Notes under the pieces: generated by a model | Told to the model about the DNA's origin: nothing | Database searches by the model: none | The model's input: only the letters and a program-made list of their open reading frames with translations | Source: Opitutales bacterium | Lineage (GTDB): Bacteria > Verrucomicrobiota > Verrucomicrobiia > Opitutales > T3Sed10-336 | Length of the DNA: 32,619 nucleotides | Direction: 5' to 3' | NCBI GenBank assembly: GCA_020831535.1 | Contig: JAFIGF010000261.1 | Span: 1 to 32,619, forward strand | Shown: in pieces, positions 8,021-15,622 of the stretch | Position numbering within the stretch: the first letter of the stretch is position 1 | Layout: every line of letters starts with the position of its first letter | Position numbers and translations under genes: made by a program

Positions 8021-8352
8021 AAGGGTAGTTCGGATTGGGTTAGGTTTTCGTCTGAGGCTATTTCAGCCAGGAATGCCTGGTATTCTTCTTCGGTGCGGGC
8101 TCGGAATACGGAAACTGATTTGTTGGTGACGCTGCAGCGTGTGGTGCCGGTAACGACCAACTGGCCTGCATCGCATAGCTCAGTTATGCGGGGCCGGACA
8201 GCGTTGGGATCGGAGAATCTAAGCCATCGGAGCATTAAGCGGGCTGTGAAGGGTTGGTTCATCTCTCGGGCTTTTTTGAGGATCATATTCTGACGGCGTG
8301 ATAGCCTACCAGAACGCATCTCTTGGATCAGTGATTCGTAGGATGTTTTCAT
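8017..8352 (-). CDS. winged-helix DNA-binding early protein
   Basis: 111 residues. Residues about 15-75 fit a winged helix-turn-helix: SRRQNMILKKAREMNQPFTA, then a helix through LRFSDPNAVRPRITELCDAGQLV, and a wing with VTGTTR. The DPNAVRPRITEL segment is the usual recognition-helix pattern for phage wHTH proteins. It lies next to the GemA-like gene with ATGA overlaps, so it may be a transcriptional regulator of the early-to-middle switch. No recognisable Mor/C activator occurs in the window, so a regulator of late genes could be among such proteins (inference). Confidence 0.6.
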   Translation of the reverse strand: MKTSYESLIQEMRSGRLSRRQNMILKKAREMNQPFTARLMLRWLRFSDPNAVRPRITELCDAGQLVVTGTTRCSVTNKSVSVFRARTEEEYQAFLAEIASDENLTQSELPL

Positions 8353-8834
8353 TTTTGAGGTTTACGGCGGTTGCGGACGGTGTAGAGTAGGCGCATGAGT
8401 TGCTTTTCGCTGGCCTGGGAGAGGGGTACTTTGCACTGCTTTATGCAGATGGCTCCGGGGTATTCGGGGAAATCGAGGCCCCGCTCGGCACAAGCTTTGC
8501 GCAGGAGCCAGTAGGCGCGGCGGTGAGAGTCGGTGTCGGCGCGGACTTGGGTGGTGGCCGCAGACTGGTATTGCTTTAGGAGGCGGCGGAAGTGGGCGAT
8601 GATCTGTAGGTAGTGCTCTTGTGTCGCGACCGTTAGCGAGTCGCACCCGCAGGCGATCCGCTGCTGATCGTGTCGCCAGAGCCGAAAGACCTCGCTCGGG
8701 GAGTGATGGCGGTTTTTGTCGAGGATGATTTGGTGGTCCGGGTAATGTTGCCAGGCATTGTGAGCGAGGCGACAGATGTCGCCTTTTTGCTGCCGACTTA
8801 GCGGGGCGGATGATCTGGCGGATTGATTTCTCAT
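8349..8834 (-). CDS. GemA-like (Mu gp16 family-like) early protein
   Basis: 161 residues. It begins with a basic leader and LSRQQKGDICRLAHNAW, then a central helical part, and ends with LSQASEKQLMRLLYTVRNRR, which resembles the C-terminal 'Q-L-x-x-L' helix of Mu GemA/DUF1018 proteins. In Mu, GemA modulates host gene expression and DNA supercoiling. The position late in the early operon also suits GemA. The match rests on the ends and on position only, so the assignment is tentative. TAATG overlap with the upstream gene. Confidence 0.5.
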   Translation of the reverse strand: MRNQSARSSAPLSRQQKGDICRLAHNAWQHYPDHQIILDKNRHHSPSEVFRLWRHDQQRIACGCDSLTVATQEHYLQIIAHFRRLLKQYQSAATTQVRADTDSHRRAYWLLRKACAERGLDFPEYPGAICIKQCKVPLSQASEKQLMRLLYTVRNRRKPQK

Positions 8835-9127
8835 TACATTTTATTGGGTAGGTACCGAACGAGGAACATCAACAATCCGAGCCCTATGCTCATAGCGGCG
8901 AGAGTGTACATGATCCAGTCCTGGGCGATATAGATCCCGGCAATTCCTAGCCCGGATAGGAATACGGCAAAGGTGACCCGGAAGATAACGATAGGCAAAG
9001 GGGCCGGGGTTATTCCCGATTGCCGCATAACCTCTTTGGATTGCCATACCGAATACGCGCAAATCCGGATCCAGCGGAGTTTCTGAACGGTGCGGTAGTA
9101 GATGAGTTTTATGATTGGGAATTTCAT
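8834..9127 (-). CDS. small inner-membrane protein
   Basis: 97 residues from ATG 9127, one base after the preceding stop; a longer frame to 9244 overlaps that gene and was rejected. A basic N-terminal part (to about residue 45) is followed by two transmembrane segments, around IVIFRVTFAVFLSGLGIAGI and MYTLAAMSIGLGLLMFLV, separated by a short AQDW loop. Role unknown; small membrane proteins in Mu-type early regions often affect the host envelope or superinfection. Confidence 0.6.
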   Translation of the reverse strand: MKFPIIKLIYYRTVQKLRWIRICAYSVWQSKEVMRQSGITPAPLPIVIFRVTFAVFLSGLGIAGIYIAQDWIMYTLAAMSIGLGLLMFLVRYLPNKM

Positions 9128-9128
9128 T

Positions 9129-9365
9129 TTAGGGTCTTTTCGAATTGAAGTACTCTCTTTGTCCTTCGAGTTTTGCAGTGGCCTCAATCTCCGCGGCTTT
9201 ACCAGTAGTGAGAGAACTAGTGAAAAACAGAAATAAAAGCCCAATGAGAGAGATCCAAGATTGGCTCATGTAATATAGACATAGAGTAGTTATGGTGGCC
9301 GATAAGATGACGATCACCTGTCCGATTTTGTGAATCAGATATGCTTTTAGTTCGTTATCCTCCAT
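9129..9365 (-). CDS. small membrane protein, unknown function
   Basis: 78 residues, start overlapping the end of the upstream gene by 11 bases. Two hydrophobic segments, about residues 15-33 (IGQVIVILSATITTLCLYY) and 36-50 (SWISLIGLLFLFF), are followed by a charged tail. The DNA is noticeably AT-richer than its neighbours. Paired with the adjacent 8834-9127 membrane protein gene, it may act with it. Confidence 0.55.
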   Translation of the reverse strand: MEDNELKAYLIHKIGQVIVILSATITTLCLYYMSQSWISLIGLLFLFFTSSLTTGKAAEIEATAKLEGQREYFNSKRP

Positions 9366-9738
9366 GAGTATCTTTTTCTTTGGCGCGTTGGGCTTCGAGT
9401 TTTTTCAGGGCGGCTTTGTATTTGGACTTGGGTAGTCTGATCACTCCCAGCATTTCACGATCAATCTTTAACCCGGGGACGGATTCCAGGGCATCGCAGT
9501 AGTAATCTACCTTGCTCTGAATCTTGCGATCATTTCCGAAGACCTCGCCAGGAGAAGTGTCATGCTTTGCGGCGAACATTACGGCCCGGGCAAGCACCGT
9601 CGCGATTTCTTTCCAATCGTGATCGCCAAGCTCATCCAATGACTCCGCAACGGTCTTTCGGGACTTTGCCGGGATCGTTTTGACGATATTTCCATCAGCG
9701 TCAAAGAGGACGCATTTCAGTTTTTGAATAGGTGTCAT
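9355..9738 (-). CDS. early-operon protein of unknown function
   Basis: 127 residues from ATG 9738, which overlaps the stop of the DUF3164-like gene (ATGA); the longer open frame upstream is antisense-like sequence. The N-terminus (KLKCVLFDADGNIVKTIPAK) resembles a small beta-hairpin, the middle is helical, and the C-terminus is Lys-rich. No family recognised. Confidence 0.55.
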   Translation of the reverse strand: MTPIQKLKCVLFDADGNIVKTIPAKSRKTVAESLDELGDHDWKEIATVLARAVMFAAKHDTSPGEVFGNDRKIQSKVDYYCDALESVPGLKIDREMLGVIRLPKSKYKAALKKLEAQRAKEKDTHGG

Positions 9739-10349
9739 GATTTGGCGATGTCGAGGGGGAGGTTTTTGTAGGAATTTGTTTGGCCTACTCGCTCGTATAT
9801 GCGGAGATAGGTTTTCGTTGAGGCGACCTGGAGGGAATCGCTGATGGCTTCCATGGCCATTTTCCATTTTTCGTGATCGAAATCCATTCGCCGCAGGGAC
9901 AGGACACGGCCTGTATTGATCTGACCCTCTTTTGATACCTGAAAAGCGTCGTTTACGAGAGTCTTGAGTTTGTCACTTGCTCCGTCTGACCATTCGATCA
10001 AACATTCATCGATCAATTGCTTGGCTGTCTGAAGCCGCTCATCGAATACCAGGTGATCGGACACAGCTCTCTGGACTTTATACTTACCGTCGAATGACAG
10101 GAGGGTAAGGTTTCCTTTGCGACCTCCGAGTTCGCAGCCGTACTCCTTTGCGCTCAACTCAGTGAATGCCTGGATTTCCGAGTGGGCAATCAGTCGGAAT
10201 TGGCTTATTGCCTCCGAGAGTTTTTTTGCCTGAGAGACTATCTCTTTAACGAGATTGTCCCGCGTGATGTCGATTTCCTTGATTGAGGAAGTGGGCACAA
10301 GACGACCTTTATGGTCTTCCATGTATCCTTCTGGGATTTCTGTTTTCAT
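9735..10349 (-). CDS. DUF3164-like Mu-type phage protein
   Basis: 204 residues. The N-terminus reads GYMEDHKGRLVPTSSIKEID followed by RDNLVKEIV, which closely fits the opening of DUF3164 proteins carried by Mu-type phages. The central segment GGRKGNLTLLSFDGKYKVQR is another conserved DUF3164 feature. The function of the family is unknown; it always sits in the early region after the transposition genes, as here. The start ATG follows a short non-coding gap (10350-10365). Confidence 0.8.
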   Translation of the reverse strand: MKTEIPEGYMEDHKGRLVPTSSIKEIDITRDNLVKEIVSQAKKLSEAISQFRLIAHSEIQAFTELSAKEYGCELGGRKGNLTLLSFDGKYKVQRAVSDHLVFDERLQTAKQLIDECLIEWSDGASDKLKTLVNDAFQVSKEGQINTGRVLSLRRMDFDHEKWKMAMEAISDSLQVASTKTYLRIYERVGQTNSYKNLPLDIAKS

Positions 10350-10365
10350 AATAGTAGTGGGTTGG

Positions 10366-10637
10366 TTAATTGGTTAAGATGCTGTGTAGCTTTTCAAGAG
10401 GGGCTTTTATTGCCGGGTTGTTGTGGACCTCTGGTAGGGTCTGCAAATGGTCAAGGTATCTAGCGGCAGTCTGGAGTTTGTCCGCCGATGCGGTGAATGG
10501 GTAGTGGTAGAGGGATAGTGGCGGCGTGTAGCGGCCGTATTTGGCTGGTTCTTCTGAGATGGTAAAATGAGGGCGATGATGGATAGGATTGCCCAGGGGA
10601 GGACGGCGCAATAGACGATGATTTCTATGTAGTGCAT
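10366..10637 (-). CDS. small membrane protein gene, apparently frameshifted
   Basis: From ATG 10637 the frame encodes a strong transmembrane helix (HYIEIIVYCAVLPWAILSII), then becomes Pro/Thr/Arg-rich low-quality protein. The overlapping -1 frame becomes protein-like exactly there (EEPAKYGRYTPP, then ADKLQTAARYLDHLQTLPEV) and runs to a stop at 10366. Joining the two near the four-T run at about 10561-10571 gives a sensible protein of about 90 residues with one membrane helix and a cytoplasmic helical tail. This suggests a frameshift mutation, a sequence error or programmed -1 slippage. Confidence 0.4.
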
Positions 10638-10819
10638 CGTGGGTATGGTTGGAGGGATCGGGGATCGGTGCAGAGACGATTCTCTCGGCAGTAGATGACA
10701 CGGTAGTGGTTAAGAGCCATGCCGGGGCTGGGTAGGTCGGTACGGATGATCCGATCATTGACCCGGAGGGTGTATTTCCACTTTTTTCCTGGTGTCGGGT
10801 GGATGCGCATACTGCTCAT
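10625..10819 (-). CDS. small early-operon protein, unknown function
   Basis: 64 residues. The start overlaps the stop of the 10816-11232 gene (ATGA) and the end overlaps the ATG at 10637 by 13 bases. The middle (KKWKYTLRVNDRIIRTDLPS) looks like a short beta-strand protein. An alternative start is the internal Met at 10810. Real-gene status rests mainly on the coupling. Confidence 0.45.
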   Translation of the reverse strand: MSSMRIHPTPGKKWKYTLRVNDRIIRTDLPSPGMALNHYRVIYCRENRLCTDPRSLQPYPRCTT

Positions 10820-11232
10820 GAGGGACTCCCTTCTTCTAAGTGCATCCGCTGCAGATTGCGCTCATAGCGAGGCTGGTGGGATGCGGGTATGGGGCGGCCC
10901 TGCTCCATAAATGCGAGACAATAGTGGAGGTGGACGATTTCCCGGTAGTGTGACATGAAGTCCATGTAGTCTTTTATCGTCTGCGCATCGCTGTAGGCTT
11001 GGTTATCGACGAAGTAATGCAGCAGAGACGGTAAGGCTGCGACGTTGTGGTCAGGGTCAACACAAAGATCCTCGGCAAGTGCCTCGCGTAGTGATGGATC
11101 ATCCTCTTCCGCTATGTGGTACCACCAGTCGAAATTGTAGAGCTCAACAATTTGGTCGATGACACTGTGAGCTATGGCCCGGCAGGCAATCAGACAGGTG
11201 GGGCGGGATTTGATTTGGTCAAAAATATACAT
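10816..11232 (-). CDS. early-operon protein of unknown function
   Basis: 138 residues, mostly helical and acidic, rich in aromatic residues and His (for example YNFDWWYHIAEEDDP and YREIVHLHYCLAF). No family or motif is recognised. It begins 11 bases after the stop of the MuB-like ATPase gene and is coupled to the following small gene. Confidence 0.6.
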   Translation of the reverse strand: MYIFDQIKSRPTCLIACRAIAHSVIDQIVELYNFDWWYHIAEEDDPSLREALAEDLCVDPDHNVAALPSLLHYFVDNQAYSDAQTIKDYMDFMSHYREIVHLHYCLAFMEQGRPIPASHQPRYERNLQRMHLEEGSPS

Positions 11233-11243
11233 GGGATCGGGGG

Positions 11244-12227
11244 TTAGAGGGAGACGTCGGCGACCTCTTGGGTGAGATCGTAGATGAGTTTGCTGGTCAG
11301 TTCGGAATCGGACTGATCGGCTTCGTCGCGGGCGGCCTCGATGGCATCGACCAGGGCGCGGTAGCCGAGAGTGCGGACGGTGCCGTGTAGGCGGGTGGCC
11401 AGGGCGGGGGCGTCGTCTGCCAGGGGGGTGTCGGCACGGAGGTAGGCGGTGATGTCATCGATGCGGAGACCATGGGACCAGGCGCGGAGGACCGGCTTAA
11501 TTGAGCGGCCAAGGAGTTGCTGGGCCTCGGAGTAGGATTCGGTGTTGCCGGTGATCAATTTGGCCCAGGCTGATGGCCATGTCGTGATTAGGAACCTTGC
11601 CGGGGTTTCGTCGATCCATGTTTTGATCATCTTCAGGAGCGAAACGCCCCCTTCGTGCGCTTCATCGACGATGATGGTCTGATGATGGGCTTTTAGGTGT
11701 TCCGTGATGGCGCGGAAGGTTTTGCCAAGGCTGTGCGAGTAGTAGGTGCAGCCAAGGGCTTTGGCGATGCCGATGCAGATGTTCAGACCGCTGTCCCGCA
11801 TGGTGCTATCCACTTTTATGTAGGTCGCATCTTTGGGGTTTTGGCGGGCGATGTAACGGCAGGCGGCGGTTTTGCCTATGCCGGTGGGACCGATCAGCCA
11901 GGCGGCGCGGCGGTCACTCGTGGTGCCTTGGAGTCGCTGGTAGAGAGCCAGCGCGTATTGCACGATCGGCAGCTCTGGGTAGAATTTCTCGACCACGGCT
12001 CCGCCATCTATCTCGGAGACAAGGGAGCGGAGGCGAGCGAGCCATTTGTCGGCGCGTTTGAGTCGCGACCAATCGAGCGGTCGCAGGGTACGGGTCCAGG
12101 TGTCGTAACTGGACAGGTGCCCTTTATAGCGTGCCACGAATTGCGAGTCGTTTAGACCCAGATCGTCCTGGTGCTTTTCGACGCGCTTTACTAGGCGCGT
12201 GATTTCTTCTTTGACGTCTGTTTTCAT
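11244..12227 (-). CDS. B: MuB-like transposition AAA+ ATPase
   Basis: 327 residues. Walker A is GPTGIGKT at residues 113-120 and Walker B is TIIVDEAHE at 184-192, as in the AAA+ target-selection ATPases of Mu (MuB) and Tn552/IS21-type elements. The first 70 residues are helical and may be the DNA-binding N-terminal region. MuB-type proteins coat target DNA, activate the transposase and give target immunity. The gene sits just downstream of the transposase gene across a hairpin-containing gap and starts after a purine-rich leader (agaagaagaaaac). Confidence 0.9.
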   Translation of the reverse strand: MKTDVKEEITRLVKRVEKHQDDLGLNDSQFVARYKGHLSSYDTWTRTLRPLDWSRLKRADKWLARLRSLVSEIDGGAVVEKFYPELPIVQYALALYQRLQGTTSDRRAAWLIGPTGIGKTAACRYIARQNPKDATYIKVDSTMRDSGLNICIGIAKALGCTYYSHSLGKTFRAITEHLKAHHQTIIVDEAHEGGVSLLKMIKTWIDETPARFLITTWPSAWAKLITGNTESYSEAQQLLGRSIKPVLRAWSHGLRIDDITAYLRADTPLADDAPALATRLHGTVRTLGYRALVDAIEAARDEADQSDSELTSKLIYDLTQEVADVSL

Positions 12228-12263
12228 AGGTGTATGTATTGTGTTTTCTTCTTCTGTTTACCA

Positions 12264-12293
12264 GCGACCGGGTTACCGCCCGGTCGCTTTTTT
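12264..12293 (+). terminator. intrinsic terminator-like hairpin between transposase and ATPase genes, plus-strand orientation
   Basis: GCGACCGGG (12264-12272) and CCCGGTCGC (12279-12287) form a perfect 9-bp stem with a 6-nt loop, followed on the plus strand by six T (12288-12293). Both flanking genes are on the minus strand, where the same hairpin has a preceding A-run and no U-run. It therefore terminates antisense transcription or acts as a processing or attenuation hairpin in the A-B mRNA. Confidence 0.7.
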
Positions 12294-12300
12294 GTTTGGG

Positions 12301-14043
12301 TTAGATTTTGATCCCCAGATGCTCCATCATGCGGTCGCGTTGGGGGGCTCGGTTGTGGGTCGTGGGAGTCGTCTCCCGGCGAGTGGTTTGCTTGGTCTCA
12401 GCGGCTGCGGCGCGGCGGACTGGCGAGACCTCTGCGGAGGTGCGATCGCCCAACCCGTCGTCCTGAGTGGACGACCAGGCTTTGACCTTCCCCGCCAGGC
12501 CAAGGGCGCGGTATTCGGTTCGTACGGCGGCGGCGTATTTTTTGCGGATGCTGGCGGCGCGGTGAATGGCTTCCATACCGCCGAGGTGCATATCGATGTC
12601 CTTGAGGGTAGACCTGGCTATCGGAGCATCGGTTAAGCAGGTGGCGATTCCGGAGATAAGGTGCCCTGCGGATAGGCCGCGCTGGCGCCAGTCTTCGGCG
12701 AGGGTTATTGTCGCCCGGATGGGATCTTCGCAGGGGTCAAAATATACGCGGACCTTTCGCCCTGTATATTCGAGGAGTTCGGGGCAGGCGAAATGATACG
12801 GGATGCTCATTCCCAGGGGAGTCTGAACCATGCCGCCAACAAGACCGCCGCGAACGGTCCAAATCCGGCGCTCGGGTGCCCAGGACCAGGCGAGGGAAGA
12901 GGCAAGGGGTTGCTTGGGGCGTTGAGCGAGATCGGCATGGTAACGGTCTTCGGGGATCCATGTGCCATATTGTTTGCTTTCGATGGGCTCGCTATTGAGA
13001 TAGGCGACGGCGTTTTGGAGTGCACCGATGGCTTTGTCCAGGGGAAGGAAGTGATCGAGGGGATTGGTGCTTCCGGATTGGCATCGGGTCAGGAGTTTGC
13101 CTTGTTCTTCGTTTTCCCCACGGTATCGACCGACTTGGCCTTGCTCGGTACTCAGGACCGACCAGAGGCGATTGAAGTAATTCTCGACCAGCTTTTGCCG
13201 GGGGGCATAGGCTCGATCACAATGGACTCCCGTGGCGGCGAGAAACTCTTTGGCGCGGTGGCTTTCCCAGGCGCCGCGCTCGAAATACACATGATCGGGG
13301 CGGATGGTGTCGCGCCACTGGCGCCCACACGCGGAAACGATGTCGATTGCGCGGTATGCGCCGGTGGAGCGGCAAACGAAAGTGAAGCCAGGGCAGTAGC
13401 TGGTTGCATCATCATGGCTCAGTAGCAGTTCAAATCGGGAGACCTTATATCCCCAGCGGTCGCTGCACTTGTCCCCGCCGTAGGGCCAAGGGACTGCCAC
13501 GGGAAAATTGATGGTGCCGTCATCCCAGCTCTCACGCTCTCCGGCATATAGTCGGCGGTTTTCCTCCCAGTGCTTGCGGAGGACTCCGGGGGCGTGGCCC
13601 ATTGTCCAGGCTGCTTTGCGGGGAGCGCGGTGGTGTTGGATGATGGTCTCGGATACTTCCATCGCTCGGGCGACTGGGGCGGGGAGTTGATGCTTGGAGG
13701 CGCGGGGTTTGAGGATGGCTTGCGCTACTTCGGAGGAGAGACGGCCTTGTTTGGCCAGGCGGCGAGCGGCGAGGGTTTTGGAGCCCTTTTTCTTTGTCCT
13801 ATTGATCCTGATGTATTCGGCGCGGAGAAGCTGGGCGTCTTGCTCGGTGAGAGTGACCTGGGCGGGCCTTCCGGAGCGGGGGGCATCGGCGAGCCCTTGG
13901 GGGCCGGAGCGGAACGAAACTAAAAGGCGTTCGCATGTCCGCATGGATACGCCAACGCGAATTGCCGCATGAGATGGTGATAGACCTTGCTGGATTAGAT
14001 CAGCGTAGCGCATGGCGATTTCCTTTTTGCGTTCCGGGCTCAT
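12301..14043 (-). CDS. A: Mu-type DDE transposase
   Basis: 580 residues. Residues 1-45 hold a helix-turn-helix (GLSPSHAAIRVGVSMRTCERL) for end binding, with a second HTH-like region to about 110. The RNase H-like core covers about 165-300: WDDG (173-176) supplies the first Asp, YFERG (253-257) stands where YxDNG is usual, and KLVENYFNRLW (284-294) gives the final Glu (E287). The C-terminal region (330-580) includes a beta-barrel-like part and a basic tail that could bind the ATPase. It cuts phage ends and joins them to target DNA for integration and replicative transposition. The layout is closer to BcepMu/Tn552-type than to Mu A. Confidence 0.9.
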   Translation of the reverse strand: MSPERKKEIAMRYADLIQQGLSPSHAAIRVGVSMRTCERLLVSFRSGPQGLADAPRSGRPAQVTLTEQDAQLLRAEYIRINRTKKKGSKTLAARRLAKQGRLSSEVAQAILKPRASKHQLPAPVARAMEVSETIIQHHRAPRKAAWTMGHAPGVLRKHWEENRRLYAGERESWDDGTINFPVAVPWPYGGDKCSDRWGYKVSRFELLLSHDDATSYCPGFTFVCRSTGAYRAIDIVSACGRQWRDTIRPDHVYFERGAWESHRAKEFLAATGVHCDRAYAPRQKLVENYFNRLWSVLSTEQGQVGRYRGENEEQGKLLTRCQSGSTNPLDHFLPLDKAIGALQNAVAYLNSEPIESKQYGTWIPEDRYHADLAQRPKQPLASSLAWSWAPERRIWTVRGGLVGGMVQTPLGMSIPYHFACPELLEYTGRKVRVYFDPCEDPIRATITLAEDWRQRGLSAGHLISGIATCLTDAPIARSTLKDIDMHLGGMEAIHRAASIRKKYAAAVRTEYRALGLAGKVKAWSSTQDDGLGDRTSAEVSPVRRAAAAETKQTTRRETTPTTHNRAPQRDRMMEHLGIKI

Positions 14044-14046
14044 GAT

Positions 14047-14349
14047 TTATTTTAGTTCTTTTGGTAGGTGGTCGCGTATTAAGGATTTCCAATGCACCTT
14101 TGAGATTATTTGATAATCTCGTGGGAGTTTATCCCAATTCATGAAAATCCGCCGCATGCTGATGAGGGATGCCTCATGAATCGCACTGTCAAATTGCCCG
14201 GGATCGAAATCTTTGAGCATTTCACCTACATAGCGCTCAGCGGTTTCAATATTAGTGCCTAAGATTTCGGCCGCACACGATCTCTCTACTCCGCGATGCT
14301 TTAGCCTGGCGTAGGATATTGCTATTTGTCTCTTTTTATCAGAGTCCAT
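14047..14349 (-). CDS. small early-operon protein with HTH-like region
   Basis: 100 residues from ATG 14349, one base after the preceding stop; an upstream in-frame extension overlaps the neighbour. Residues 8-40 (ISYARLKHRGVERSCAAEIL and TNIETAERYV) look like a helix-turn-helix similar in style to the start of the transposase. It ends IRDHLPKELK, which echoes the end of the upstream protein. Function unknown, possibly a transposition accessory or regulator. Confidence 0.55.
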   Translation of the reverse strand: MDSDKKRQIAISYARLKHRGVERSCAAEILGTNIETAERYVGEMLKDFDPGQFDSAIHEASLISMRRIFMNWDKLPRDYQIISKVHWKSLIRDHLPKELK

Positions 14350-14350
14350 A

Positions 14351-14983
14351 TTAGCGGAGTTCGTTCGGGATGTGTTTGCGCACATCGGACCATAATATTT
14401 TCGCGGATTCTCGCTCTTCCAAGCTGAGGGTTTCCCACTCACGAAAGGACTGTTTGAGGCTTTTCAGCGATTTTTCGATTATTCGCCAGCGATCTGCGGC
14501 GGATTTGCCGCCTATCCCCCCATTATCAGATCCTAGCAACCCAGGCCAGGCCCTGGATGGCCGTACTTCATTTGCTTCGACCGCCGCGAGTATTTGCCTT
14601 GCTTTATCCTGTTCACCCTGCCGCTCCCCTATTACGCGAGTGTCGGGACGCCCTGCGATGGTAGTTTCGACCTCTATGGGCTCACCTTGGGATATTTGTT
14701 TGATCTGCGTGTACCGCACATAGTCGGCAATGTAGCGATCTGCGGTCTTGTAGCTGATGCCGATGTGTTCCTGAAGGTCTTTAGCCCAACGCAGTTTTTT
14801 CTCTGCGGATGTTGTTCTGTCGCCACCGTGGGAATTGTAATCCCGCTCTTTCAGTTCGGCCAGCATTTCGCCAAGGGTGATGTAATCCATGGCGGCTTTT
14901 TGTGCCGAACACATGAAAGCAGTGTGTTGGTTCTTAATTTGGTCCCAGTTGACCACAGTAATGATATTTGTTGTCTTGGACAT
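14351..14983 (-). CDS. DUF3102-like early protein
   Basis: 210 residues from ATG 14983; an ATG at 15001 would overlap the upstream gene by 14 bases and is the alternative. The N-terminal half resembles DUF3102-type phage/plasmid proteins: AAMDYITLGEMLAELKER (about 30-47) followed by LQEHIGISYKTADRYIADY, a helical region in which a HTH-like element recognises DNA. The C-terminus ends VRKHIPNELR. Placed between the excisionase-like gene and the transposase, a regulatory role is likely. Confidence 0.55.
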   Translation of the reverse strand: MSKTTNIITVVNWDQIKNQHTAFMCSAQKAAMDYITLGEMLAELKERDYNSHGGDRTTSAEKKLRWAKDLQEHIGISYKTADRYIADYVRYTQIKQISQGEPIEVETTIAGRPDTRVIGERQGEQDKARQILAAVEANEVRPSRAWPGLLGSDNGGIGGKSAADRWRIIEKSLKSLKQSFREWETLSLEERESAKILWSDVRKHIPNELR

Positions 14984-14987
14984 AAGG

Positions 14988-15323
14988 TTAGGATTGGGCA
15001 ATCAAGGAAAGGCAAAACTCGCAGTCTGCGATGAGTTGCCGGAGGGTTTTGGGCGGAAGCGCCCGGAGAAAGCTTGTGCGGTGGGGCCCCGAGATGTTTT
15101 TGACGACATAATCCCGATAGGCCTCGACTGGGATCCGGACATGGGTACGGTGCTGGCGAGATGCCCCGACAGCGAGGGACGCGATCTCCTCCTGCTCGAT
15201 CAGGCGGTGGATAGTATGCTTGCTTAGCCCCAGACGCTCGGCTACTTCGGGAATCGTCAGCGAGGTGCGCCCCGGAAAATCCAGGGATGCGAAAGGAAAC
15301 TCCATCTGGTGGGGGGTGGGCAT
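14988..15323 (-). CDS. excisionase/MerR-like HTH DNA-binding protein
   Basis: 111 residues. Residues about 20-75 form the helix-turn-helix plus wing of the excisionase family (HTH_17): LTIPEVAERLGLSKHTIHRL, then a wing ending in VRIPVEAYRDYV. In Mu-type phages such small DNA-binding proteins follow ner and help control the early promoter or recombination. Start and upstream stop overlap by one base (TAATG). Confidence 0.75.
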   Translation of the reverse strand: MPTPHQMEFPFASLDFPGRTSLTIPEVAERLGLSKHTIHRLIEQEEIASLAVGASRQHRTHVRIPVEAYRDYVVKNISGPHRTSFLRALPPKTLRQLIADCEFCLSLIAQS

Positions 15324-15553
15324 TATTTTGTTTTTTTACTAGTACTCATTTGGGCCGGTTTTTTGATTACCGGAGGTAGCGCATCTATCTTTTCTGCGAG
15401 GCGCTTATCTTCATCGTGTCCGGAGATCATGATCGATAAAACGGTGGGATGGACATCGAGGGCCCGGGCCGCTGACCGTACGCCGTAGCCTTTTTTCTTC
15501 AAGGCTTGCCGTAAGGGATTCTTTTCGACTTTCTCGGGATTTTGTGTAAACAT
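15323..15553 (-). CDS. Ner/Cro-like HTH regulator, first early gene
   Basis: 76 residues from ATG 15553; the longer frame to 15601 would run into the divergent gene and through the operator repeats. Residues about 12-42 (LRQALKKKGYGVRSAARALD, VHPTVLSIMISG) are a helix-turn-helix with the recognition helix after the turn. It sits first in the early operon and is divergent from the repressor candidate, exactly like Mu ner and c. It probably binds the TTTTGCACC repeats and down-regulates the early promoter. Confidence 0.65.
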   Translation of the reverse strand: MFTQNPEKVEKNPLRQALKKKGYGVRSAARALDVHPTVLSIMISGHDEDKRLAEKIDALPPVIKKPAQMSTSKKTK

Positions 15554-15559
15554 GGACCT

Positions 15560-15622
15560 TATTTTGCACCCTATTTTGCACCATGCAAGGAAAAATTTCA
15601 CCTAATCTGCACTTTTTGCACC
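15560..15622. promoter_or_regulatory. operator with three TTTTGCACC repeats between divergent regulators
   Basis: TATTTTGCACC occurs at 15560-15570 and 15572-15582, 12 bp apart, and CTTTTTGCACC at 15612-15622, 40 bp from the second. They fill the 29-bp gap between the Ner-like start and the repressor ATG and run into the repressor gene. Repeated half-sites at one face of the helix between divergent c/ner-like genes are the expected repressor operators. No confident -35/-10 pair was seen. Confidence 0.7.

Noticed and set aside
10366-10758. 130-residue frame read from 10758
   Set aside because: Its first half is a shifted reading of the 10625-10819 protein and of the transmembrane segment; only the C-terminal part looks real, so it is reported as part of the frameshifted gene.
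12793-13425. Plus-strand 210-residue frame antisense to the transposase
   Set aside because: Shadow of the transposase gene; Gly/Ala/Val-rich, no start signal or conserved motif.
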